Of a stretch of DNA of 45,376 bases, positions 36,301-40,727 are shown in pieces; position 1 is the first letter of the stretch, and the number at the start of each line of letters is the position of its first letter. The DNA is from a virus. The position numbers and the translations under genes are program-made. The stretch lies in IMG/VR virus record IMGVR_UViG_3300001828_000020, positions 1-45,376 of that record. One strand, 5' to 3'. The notes under the pieces are model-generated. The model was not told the DNA's origin. It did no database searches and saw nothing but the letters and a program-made list of their open reading frames with translations.

Positions 36301-36461
36301 AGTGGTTGGATAAGTGGGGTGTATTCAAGGCGAACAGAAACTTCGTTCAAGAAAATGTCACAATTCCTGCAAATACAAACTGCGTAAGTGCTGGACCCAT
36401 CACTATAAATAATGGAGTAACTGTAACCATCAACAGTGGTGGTAACTGGGCGATTGTATAA
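27345..36461 (+). CDS. Giant tail-fibre-like protein with beta-helix, helical modules and fibre-tip repeats (3,038 aa)
   Basis: In order: GxGY strands at about 65-140 (TSGGSGYTVVPTVTI); a pectate-lyase-like beta-helix at about 292-450 (GSDLNDGRSAVNPVRTIKKA, then GGDYVEDNPISIPPDASIVG); helical modules at about 776-940 and 1032-1105; a stretch around 1685-1770 with LPTQKAVKDYI and PYINKPYSTNAVPRALVE; fibre repeats DADLLDGAQGSFYLN (about 2232) and DSDRLDNKQGTWYQN (about 2387); a TMTGSLTLTG unit near 2650; three VGIN/VAVGN-type units near 2699, 2784 and 2947; and an ending (VTIPANTNC...GPITINNGVTVTI) common at the tips of marine phage fibres. No self-cleaving S74 chaperone domain is evident. Its likely role is a long host-recognition fibre. 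It has its own late promoter and is followed by an adhesin-like gene and a fibre chaperone. It shares modules with the gp7-like protein. Confidence 0.8.
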   Translation: MSFNINSDKERIRGSKPQIIGDNEVTIRSGVDASEKEILRAQLDSETSLPRVGINRTGQRVNNIEITSGGSGYTVVPTVTIDPPTTAGGVQALASAFIFNGRVINIAINNPGSGYTQKPNVLITGGNGAGCIVEAFLDTVDYELDINGAIRTSTSIISDTARILNLDIDNFVTPDAAFRGPNLKTFVNNTGIPWADNVIIQKDSYRYFGSNVYQALNSGQTGDLAPEHLDGIELNGEVQFKHIGFRVVDSNAFGYNETGDAGVFPRSITPLLGDRSDKIATTEYVLNLATNDVGGRIYVSQQIGSDLNDGRSAVNPVRTIKKACQLAWQTPGVKETIIVSGGDYVEDNPISIPPDASIVGDNLRLVIIRPANPGKHIMKFGDKNYIIGVTYRDFIDSNGDPVHTWDFAMVFDDKQKIVIDNEVNGDFGVEFPVGHQVFGPQQYRIGFQNNTGLSALQTGLEIVGQNQGGRANIIGVDFASTTGANAYVAGTIDVRLTSGTVIEGEVFDYITSGSQGLALTPNASLLLENNFLRFTQDPTTEYTDGRYVYLDIVPATGSPFAGYYQVVDTDDAVPGQWDVQFVSVLGSPNWNVNNSATITAYAATVNIESFDSITLESIRAEGEVVSVDDDVVSTLPIVRIDFSLQGDPSIATGGFQYEQFGNAEDLGGIIFYTSELVGRNNTHELREGQEIEILGLPTSNPDLSFLMGKQRIYKVLEDADGRARRFVIPKKAPTITDANFDPGQFAEVRSYSKVVTLTLLNSPNTFPLSTPVERRYQDACVYIRNNRDFIADEVVRRINDEFKKEYFSVYNVSGNSFDIYLGTSRFEHIYDTANPTGTVTFGGSTYNITNFLYDTAVTGVATITTDNPVAALAEDSTIRLADLEVSCDNGTKVYPSFNIPVSDDQCRQDIVHFLNALVRDLEFGSNHNIIEAAEKYIVGAKVAYVENEIIQTVRAIEYARELAIYAMCNWRTGDRRPGDPVYVPRYSSLTRYFDDSVITATAGTPACDDVRSAIDTLSYLWVDVIANNTSGTFLDGAYLIARNRDLIADQALLDTEVAYPSLGLSDINQRKCRRDINYVLSGLIRDLALGGNSGIVTAAEAYFTGNVLTGIPEAQRDETIYAFQQAFGYAQDAIQNWVAPTDIEEVTPTNATYNSTTGIVEITIPTPNTIPQGLTLGQTDRIAFKEGALTFNCTSNGGGDLSSPTPTDRNYGNSLPIIDAVNLGGTVRIRCDVGDAGSATGVAHTFVSALTNGTVLIFNPIETTSPIPKFEDWNILIDPIPNRCAQVDTAIGTSLGTLVDILDGSVLPGETTVTTGTLYNTSTIVTYPDSYIYDQDNQRMAIRGYYDDYPIIEASPYTQNSSVISFLGGGGALVDGSKVKQPNCPFPGLELDGTASYPNQGKSMVASAFTIVSFGGTGYKVIEDGYTQLVSVFVIFCADGVLAESGGYCSITNSATNFGQFALRGIGYRKDPYEFDIATVTNVSATPTGRTILTVNGLGREPLEHYVVKIDGYENTGKDDGVEYFIDAVGAVTVGPPFSAQLTIDDGTGGAMDLTDISTGNPVSTGVLVGATINLHRPSIVNSSSHTWEFAGSGTNYLALPENGGTKIEANEQVSENYGRVYVSGTDELGDFKVGTFARIENRTGNITFTGTVTISEVEFLKLKGGDVVVTGFDASNTLGGANATDSKLPTQKAVKDYITNNLGPYINKPYSTNAVPRALVELTDSGKISIDQIPALRPFSVYTVANQTERLSIEGALAGDIAIQQDTTTSYILNNDLDSLFLGFAVDPTLQFTIGDIFTGSVSSGRIQATEYREGVLYRINITDGGSGYTSPPTITISGGNPGLGAVQAAATCTIANGEVVTVDIITFNGYKGGKGYTTVPTVTFAAPAGGGTQATGTALLESRLYGDIVNRISIEDTDNIDSSDIPAVTVAINRVQNTSASNSNNWVSLSSNQIAASDIVSGVIETDRLATGGAANSFTFLRGDQNFALAVQSIKGSEKRYFDKLYSQANSGTSQLIFTTNADVLIGHEVVANVAGIQANTNITGVLTTGGLTTISLNNPITQTIPINTIIEFERGDSPMVFESSYTQGGFVDDIVISNGGVGFTNGQYFDIELTGGTGTGLRANIIVSNNTISSITVTDGGSGYNADFSITVEPLELGTGSGMVLEAKISTVNRQYANVAIDVARVTDLTISSDLYGTIGVSRFKKAQFNLGQAGNGSVELKTGPDSGLDADLLDGAQGSFYLNSSNQNSGTLPTDRLAGTYNIAISGQSANTIRLLTGQNNPTSNPSPNSFQAGVVSNTVNNNSNGLETAFPSVTAGQGSTKHLVLTLRNGASGLDASSGGVRQLAFADDDSMYLRGSGSGVTTFGSWAKVWHSLNDGVGSGLDSDRLDNKQGTWYQNALNINYGTLSDNRLPRFISAHAVRDSLQIKSYNGDPKYRIYISGRILTTTPFVPGQAVNLYNANAQGTGTIEIDNIVTNNDTIDNFNDYTIIEGRLSTGNFVGALTIGTATQREEFQDFTIMDSNTIQVAELESDSGTANLRLGRKDGVQSSPGVYFNSSQLAANYNAAIIASGGNATDGSGTLNAQVANANGFSINGNTIWNAGNITFQSANVANTAVKRDANGNFSAGTITASITGAASLNVLKAGDTMTGSLTLTGTGSNLSVQGTSALTGNVTVTNDLKVDGTTLYVDSADNRVAVGNINPQKKVDIQSGDNDGLIVSNALGSNNNGIGLVMGSGTPWIDFKGGRLDIKLNSTLGTWNSGNYRVMTLLQDGTSNTSGKVGINTTSPNTSFEVTGNAILATNTSYDIDAYNNKVFAGAITDGSWGLSTGIGGRSGTGHGWGLGSNGSNFYMGYENGSSNDSMRTFLRVDPQRNTYLNESSGGVAIRTNVLTGTDPDTNTNRTYVLNIGGDMNINGQLFQNNAEFVTSRWTEASNQADIYRLSRVGINKVDPTYTLHIDGSVNIEGSTDAGNRVLYANGEKQWLDKWGVFKANRNFVQENVTIPANTNCVSAGPITINNGVTVTINSGGNWAIV
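29670..30163 (+). repeat. Shared helical module, copy C (in tail-fibre protein), interrupted by an insertion
   Basis: The first helix, YQDACVYIRNNRDFIADEVV (from residue 776), and the second part, QCRQDIVHFLNALVRDLEFG (Cys906), match copies A, B and D. Here they are separated by about 95 residues of beta-rich sequence (SVYNVSGNSFDIYLG to SFNIPVSDD). CDDVRSAIDTL (Cys1007) follows. Confidence 0.6.
30438..30660 (+). repeat. Shared helical module, copy D (in tail-fibre protein)
   Basis: TFLDGAYLIARNRDLIADQA begins at residue about 1032, followed by KCRRDINYVLSGLIRDLALG and GN (Cys1072) without a long insertion. This is the copy closest in layout to copy B of the gp7-like protein (TFYDAANLIAANK, KCARDLGYLVDAVVYHL). 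A CAQVDTAIGTS motif (Cys1284) follows later. Confidence 0.65.
36404..36411 (+). promoter_or_regulatory. Possible late-promoter box TATAAATA inside the end of the fibre gene
   Basis: A perfect TATAAATA lies 59 bases before the ATG of the glycine-rich gene, within the last codons of the fibre gene. It could give that gene separate late expression. The match is exact but lies in coding DNA, so chance is possible. Confidence 0.45.
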
Positions 36462-36470
36462 CGAGGATTT

Positions 36471-37226
36471 ATGGCTGGTATTCTAAAGGTAGACCAGATT
36501 CAAAACACCGCTGGTGTTAACATCATGGATCTACAAAATGATGAACTAAGAGTTTGGAATGGTAGTGGTTATGAAGCCATGACCACTCCTGGCGCTTTGA
36601 TTCAGATTGATGTGTATAGTTCACAAAATGGAACTTGGAATAGCAATTCAACTTCTGGTGGTTCTGGAACATGGACTAAACCTTCTGGGTGTAGTCATGT
36701 TCTAGTTTATTGCACTGGTGGTGGAGGAGGAGCTAGAGTAAACGACAACTCATATCGTGGTGCTGGCGGCGGTGGCGGTGCTACTGCTATCAAATACATT
36801 GATGTTTCTGGGGTAAACAGCGTTAACTACACTTATGGTGGTGGCGGTGGATATGCCAGAAATGGTGGTCGCGGGGGAACTGGGGGAACTAGTTCGTTCG
36901 GTTCTTATTGCTCTGCAACTGGTGGACAAGGAGGTCAAACAGACGTTCCCCACCAAGGTGGTCCTGGCGGAGATGCTAGCGGCGGTGACATCAATATTCC
37001 TGGTGGTGGTGGCGAAATGGCACACGGAGCAGATAGAGAAGGTGGCGGCGGCGGAAGTTTCTGGCATAAAGCAGGATCTTCACACCATTACTATAACCAA
37101 CAAGAAGAAATCACTCACGGTCAGTGGGGTTCTGGTGGTGGTTATGGATATTATTCTCAAAACGGTTTCGCTCATAATAATGGTAATGGCGGCGCTGGTT
37201 GTGTTATTGTTTGGAGTTATACCTGA
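36471..37226 (+). CDS. Glycine-rich adhesin-like fibre protein (251 aa)
   Basis: The N-terminus (MAGILKVDQIQNTAGVNIMD) is a common attachment-type start in marine phage fibre proteins. Residues about 30-90 form a short beta region ending TWTKPSGCSHVLVYC. The remainder is rich in poly-Gly runs (five or more Gly at several points) separated by short conserved-looking strands (FGSYCSATGGQGG, GGDINIPGGGGE, GGAGCVIVWSY). Such glycine-rich motifs recall the polyglycine sandwich of T-even gp38-type adhesins, although no specific homology is claimed. It probably forms a fibre tip that binds the host surface. GAGG (36463-36466) lies upstream of the ATG. Its stop (TGA) shares one base with the start of the chaperone gene, as expected for an adhesin translated with its chaperone. 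Confidence 0.72.
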   Translation: MAGILKVDQIQNTAGVNIMDLQNDELRVWNGSGYEAMTTPGALIQIDVYSSQNGTWNSNSTSGGSGTWTKPSGCSHVLVYCTGGGGGARVNDNSYRGAGGGGGATAIKYIDVSGVNSVNYTYGGGGGYARNGGRGGTGGTSSFGSYCSATGGQGGQTDVPHQGGPGGDASGGDINIPGGGGEMAHGADREGGGGGSFWHKAGSSHHYYNQQEEITHGQWGSGGGYGYYSQNGFAHNNGNGGAGCVIVWSYT

Positions 37227-37579
37227 TGTATCAAGCACTAGTAAATAAGGAATCTGGAAGAGTTCTTCAGTTTGTAAAAGGAGGAACTGAAGCGAGATTT
37301 GAAGTTCATGAGAGTCTAATGTGGGTAGAAGGTCCATATGAGATTGCAAAAGGAACCGAAGCTCCCGATTATTGGTATTATCCAAATGATAGGGAAGTAA
37401 GAAGATTTGTTCCCAAAGCTCCTCCATATGATCTATCAAGAAGATTAGGATTTAAAGGGTTAGCAGATCAATTGGATATGCTATATCATGATATGGAAGA
37501 AGGAATAATTCCAGGAAAGGAATCATCTACTTGGTTTGCACATGTGAAATCGATTAAAGATCAATATCCCAAACCATAA
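37226..37579 (+). CDS. Tail-fibre assembly chaperone-like protein (117 aa)
   Basis: The N-terminus (MYQALVNKESGRVLQFVKGG) and the WVEGPYEI...YWYYPNDREVRRF section resemble small fibre-assembly proteins. The C-terminal part, GLADQLDMLYHDMEEGIIPG then FAHVKSIKDQYPKP, matches a helical ending (DQLDxLxHDI...IKxxYPKP) recurrent in phage fibre-assembly/XkdW-like proteins. The chosen ATG at 37226 overlaps the preceding TGA by one base and is preferred to an upstream in-frame start at 37199, which lies deep in the adhesin gene. Its likely job is to help fold or trimerise the adjacent adhesin or fibre. Its stop codon lies inside a late-promoter box. Confidence 0.72.
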   Translation: MYQALVNKESGRVLQFVKGGTEARFEVHESLMWVEGPYEIAKGTEAPDYWYYPNDREVRRFVPKAPPYDLSRRLGFKGLADQLDMLYHDMEEGIIPGKESSTWFAHVKSIKDQYPKP

Positions 37580-37582
37580 ATA
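37575..37582 (+). promoter_or_regulatory. Late-promoter box CATAAATA starting the adhesin-oxygenase operon
   Basis: CATAAATA overlaps the TAA stop (37577-37579) of the chaperone gene and ends 24 bases before the ATG at 37607. AGGAAAG (37590-37596) lies in between as a ribosome-binding site. From here to 45160 genes touch or overlap, with one further box inside coding DNA at 40463. Confidence 0.72.
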
Positions 37583-37606
37583 GAAATATAGGAAAGTAGT
37601 GTAACC

Positions 37607-38890
37607 ATGTCACAATTAACAGTTGGAACAGTTGTTACAGGAAATGCGAGTTTAACCACACAAGGTCTGAAGCTTCCATCCTTTAACAATGCGGGAAGAC
37701 CAGCAACTCCAAACATCGGTCAGTTGATTTACAACACTGATGAGGGCAAAGCTCAAATTTGGAACGGGTCTGACTGGGATGAAGTTGGCGGTGGCATTCC
37801 TGAACCAGCAAATGAAACCAGAGGTGCTTATTTAGTATCTGATGGTGAGAATGGTGTATTCTGGGCGTATCCAGGATCGACTGTAGCATCTGCTCCTCTA
37901 ACTGGATTTAGATATAGAAGTATCATTACCCATGGTTATCTAATTGCTGGATATAAAGGTTCGAATCCATGGAGAACTGTTAATAAGACTTGGCACCCAA
38001 CTGATATTACTTTCTATTGTGGCGAGCAGTTAGACAGAGCGATGACTTATGCTGACTGCACTTGGAGTGATTATTTTGGTTACGCTCATGGTTGCGTAAA
38101 CGCATTTACTGGATCATCCTCACACACATCTTCAATCAACCTACACACAAGTATGAGGAGAATGTTTGGTGACACTACTGGAAACCCTGGTGGTGGAACT
38201 TATTCTCCATCTAACTATGGTTTTGAGGGTGATGACCCTAGAGGCGTTATGGGATATAACGTTGTTGGTGGTTGGAACATGCCTGTTTCTAGAGACAGAA
38301 ACGCATGTGCTTCTGCACAAGTGCAGCAATTTGGTTACAACCTAGGTGGTGGTAACTCTGCTGTTGGTAAGTTACACTTCCCATCAGAGGTTATGTATCA
38401 GGTAGGTAACTCACCATCTGGTTCGGACCACACTGCATCTTGTGGTGATGAGAATAGATCTTGGGCATCCTTCCGTGGATCAAGACACTCCGTAGATCAC
38501 AGCAATGATTCTTGGTCTGGATGGTCTTCTAACGCTGCTCCAGATGGAGTTTGTAAGTTCCTTCCTTCTAAGTATGGTCATTTCTATTCTGGAACTGGAA
38601 ATAACGTTACATCACCATGGACTAAATACAGTGGAAGCAGTGGAGCTGGTCTGAAGAACGGAACTAAGGTTCGTTCTTATGGTGAAGAAAACTTCGAAAT
38701 GGGTCAAGACTGGGGATATATGATGGGTCAGTATGACGGTCAGCAAAACAATCACACAACCAAGTGGGATTATACTACGGACGTTGAAACTAACATGGGT
38801 GCTGCTACTCGACCAAAGGGACATTATGGACAATCATCTGGCGGTTGCTGTTCTGGTGCCGCTGCCGTTACCGTATTAAGAGCACAATAA
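37607..38890 (+). CDS. Putative adhesin / distal virion structural protein (427 aa)
   Basis: The first ~60 residues hold a unit widespread in phage fibres: LPSFNNAGRPATPNIGQLIY, then NTDEGKAQIWNGSDWDEVGG. The remaining ~330 residues are rich in Gly, Ser, His, Trp and Cys and have no obvious repeat, which suggests a compact globular tip domain. Cysteines occur at several points, including a CC pair (SGGCCSGAAAVTVLRAQ) at the end. I do not know a named family for this C-terminal part; it recalls conserved structural proteins of T4-like cyanophages. A host-binding tip is a reasonable inference because it lies between two chaperone-like genes. Its stop overlaps the next ATG by one base (TAATG). 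Confidence 0.65.
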   Translation: MSQLTVGTVVTGNASLTTQGLKLPSFNNAGRPATPNIGQLIYNTDEGKAQIWNGSDWDEVGGGIPEPANETRGAYLVSDGENGVFWAYPGSTVASAPLTGFRYRSIITHGYLIAGYKGSNPWRTVNKTWHPTDITFYCGEQLDRAMTYADCTWSDYFGYAHGCVNAFTGSSSHTSSINLHTSMRRMFGDTTGNPGGGTYSPSNYGFEGDDPRGVMGYNVVGGWNMPVSRDRNACASAQVQQFGYNLGGGNSAVGKLHFPSEVMYQVGNSPSGSDHTASCGDENRSWASFRGSRHSVDHSNDSWSGWSSNAAPDGVCKFLPSKYGHFYSGTGNNVTSPWTKYSGSSGAGLKNGTKVRSYGEENFEMGQDWGYMMGQYDGQQNNHTTKWDYTTDVETNMGAATRPKGHYGQSSGGCCSGAAAVTVLRAQ

Positions 38891-39699
38891 TGAGATATCT
38901 AATCATCAACGAGAAAGAAATTAAACCAGAGCAGTATGTCAATATGTCTGCAACTGGGGACTCTCGACTTCACTACAATGAAATTTTTTCTTTAATGCAC
39001 TTTGCGTGTGTTGAAGTTAGTGAAGAAATTTTTCAGGTAATCTCAAAAGAGTGGGAACATAAATTTACAGAGGTAAGTAAACCTCAGGCAATTAACGGTG
39101 CTAATTTCTTTGATGAGATTAGACCATTTGGTAAAGTAATGGCAACTGTTGGTGATGCAGGTTGGGCTTGGACTCCTGCTAATGATGTCCTCAAAGTTCC
39201 CGTTGAGATGACACCAGCAATCACCAAAGAAGTTGTTGACTTCAAGATTGCTTTTGCAAAAGAAATTATTGAAGATGAATATAATACTCGTTTTAGGAAT
39301 CTCAAAAGAACTTCGGATTTAGAAGTTGCTTCATGGGAAATCCAGAAGCATGAAGCAAGAGAGTGGTTGACATATAGGGGAGCAGATGGACATAGAACTC
39401 CTTTCTTAGATTATCTTGCAGGTGAAAGACAGATTGATAGAGATACTCTATCAAATAAAATTTTAGAAAAAGCAGAAGCATGGGAAGATGAACTGTCAAC
39501 CATGTTGGTTAATTATCAACTTCTCGTAAAAGAATTTGAATCCTGCGATAATATTTGGGACCTAAATACATTATACGAAGATTACTTCGGTATTATGATG
39601 CCACAACGTCAAGCGATTGATATGGGCAGAACAATCTCAGAAGAAGATTGGGACCGCAAACCTGAATATGAATTAACTCCTTATGTCTATAAATTCTGA
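38890..39699 (+). CDS. Protein with a fibre-assembly-chaperone-like helical C-terminal region (269 aa)
   Basis: The start is ATG 38890, overlapping the stop of the preceding gene; a longer in-frame start at 38845 would add 15 residues inside that gene and is less likely. Residues 1-120 (MRYLIINEKEIKPEQYVN...) are unassigned. The middle to C-terminal part is helical: VASWEIQKHEAREWL, then TPFLDYLAGERQIDRDTLSN and KILEKAEAWEDELSTML. That pattern (W..Q..EAR..L...TP.LD.LA..R.I....L...I..KA) resembles the C-terminal domain of many phage tail-fibre assembly proteins. It probably assists folding of the adhesin encoded directly upstream. Its end overlaps the next gene by 17 bases. Confidence 0.55.
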   Translation: MRYLIINEKEIKPEQYVNMSATGDSRLHYNEIFSLMHFACVEVSEEIFQVISKEWEHKFTEVSKPQAINGANFFDEIRPFGKVMATVGDAGWAWTPANDVLKVPVEMTPAITKEVVDFKIAFAKEIIEDEYNTRFRNLKRTSDLEVASWEIQKHEAREWLTYRGADGHRTPFLDYLAGERQIDRDTLSNKILEKAEAWEDELSTMLVNYQLLVKEFESCDNIWDLNTLYEDYFGIMMPQRQAIDMGRTISEEDWDRKPEYELTPYVYKF

Positions 39700-40528
39700 T
39701 GCTGATCTTTCAGATATTATATCTGATGTAAAAAATATTGTAAGTTCTGATACGGGTGAAATTAATCTTTCTAAATCATTTGTAGACGAATTCAATTTAA
39801 ATAATAAAGACTTCGAAGTTTTAGTAGGAAGTCTCCGTTTTAATAGCGGAATGACTAAGTATCAATGTGAGCATTTTGTTGCTGATACTCAACTAACTCC
39901 ATGGAGAAAAGTCCGTCAAGCTTTAATGGAACTTGAAGTTAGATACCATGCTTATATTGAAAATAGGCACAGTCTAAGGAAAGCAGAAGTTCTAAGAAAA
40001 AAACTTATCCTTAGTAAAGATCAAGAACCAGATGAGTTGAATAAAGAACTCATTCAAATTGATATGGAGAAAAATGATTATGATATCTCCATTTGGAAAA
40101 GAAAATTACGTCAATCTGAATTGGAACTTAAGTATTTTCTTGATGTTGTAGATAAGTATATTGATGAAGATCATCCACTAGAATACTTCCTAACAGAACA
40201 ACACGACGAAGAAAGAATATATTGGATTGCTCGCATGGGTAGACAAGCAGCAATGGATATTATTTCTTATGGAAGGATCGGATCTGGTAATATGACATCC
40301 ATTATGGATATGCCAGAAGAAGATCAAATCGAAGCTCTTGGTATTGCTGTTAAATACTCTGGTATGATTGGTGGTGGTATTGATAAATTGAATAAGATGG
40401 TTGCTCCACAAATTCAAGCACAACTCCGCGAAGAGGGCATTGCATTACCAAAGTTAGAGCATCATAAATATTCAGGACAGCTTCACTTAAAATCAGGAAC
40501 AGAAAATGGCGAATCAGAGGCATCTTGA
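39683..40528 (+). CDS. Unassigned mostly helical protein (281 aa)
   Basis: No family is recognised. The sequence is strongly helical and charged. Residues about 85-150 (LEVRYHAYIENRHSLRKAEV, then ELIQIDMEKNDYDISIWKRK and LRQSELELKYFL) look like a pair of long helices or a coiled coil. A second helical region (about 170-260) includes RMGRQAAMDIISYG and MDMPEEDQIEALGIAV. Only one cysteine (QCEHFV) is present, with no membrane segment or obvious catalytic motif. It starts 17 bases inside the preceding gene and its last 23 bases overlap the following one, so translation is probably coupled across all three. Its place between adhesin/chaperone genes and modifying enzymes could fit either a scaffold or an assembly factor. 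Confidence 0.6.
   Translation: MSINSDADLSDIISDVKNIVSSDTGEINLSKSFVDEFNLNNKDFEVLVGSLRFNSGMTKYQCEHFVADTQLTPWRKVRQALMELEVRYHAYIENRHSLRKAEVLRKKLILSKDQEPDELNKELIQIDMEKNDYDISIWKRKLRQSELELKYFLDVVDKYIDEDHPLEYFLTEQHDEERIYWIARMGRQAAMDIISYGRIGSGNMTSIMDMPEEDQIEALGIAVKYSGMIGGGIDKLNKMVAPQIQAQLREEGIALPKLEHHKYSGQLHLKSGTENGESEAS
40463..40470 (+). promoter_or_regulatory. Possible internal late-promoter box CATAAATA
   Basis: CATAAATA lies in the end of the preceding gene, 35 bases before the ATG at 40506. That spacing matches the intergenic late boxes (24-37 bases). If active it would give the enzyme genes extra transcription. It encodes HKY in the overlapping gene, so chance cannot be excluded. Confidence 0.4.
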
Positions 40529-40727
40529 ACTATTGGCAATTTGCCACCATTCAATCCTACAAAGATATCCAGAAACTAAAAACCTGGATGATTTGAATAG
40601 AGATAAAATGTTTGAGTTAGCAGAAAAAAATAAGCATATTCTGGATGCCAATCCAGAAGCAGAGCACATTTACATGGAGAAAGTGATTGTAGATTATGGC
40701 GATTTTCTCAATTCCAATCAACACTAA
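40506..40727 (+). CDS. Small unassigned helical protein (73 aa)
   Basis: The protein is predicted to be helical and acidic to neutral (LELLAICHHSILQRYPETKN, then LNRDKMFELAEKNKHIL, ending IVDYGDFLNSNQH), without recognisable domains. It overlaps the upstream gene by 23 bases and the downstream U32-methyltransferase gene by 32 bases. Retention of such a dense overlap suggests a real gene rather than a chance frame. Nearness to the fusion enzyme raises the possibility of an accessory subunit, but nothing in the sequence shows it. Confidence 0.55.
   Translation: MANQRHLELLAICHHSILQRYPETKNLDDLNRDKMFELAEKNKHILDANPEAEHIYMEKVIVDYGDFLNSNQH

Noticed and set aside
36835-37248. Open frame of 137 codons overlapping the glycine-rich adhesin gene in another frame
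   Set aside because: It lies within Gly-codon-rich DNA, which opens alternate frames; its product is low complexity, and the adhesin frame has the recognisable N-terminus, ribosome site and chaperone coupling.
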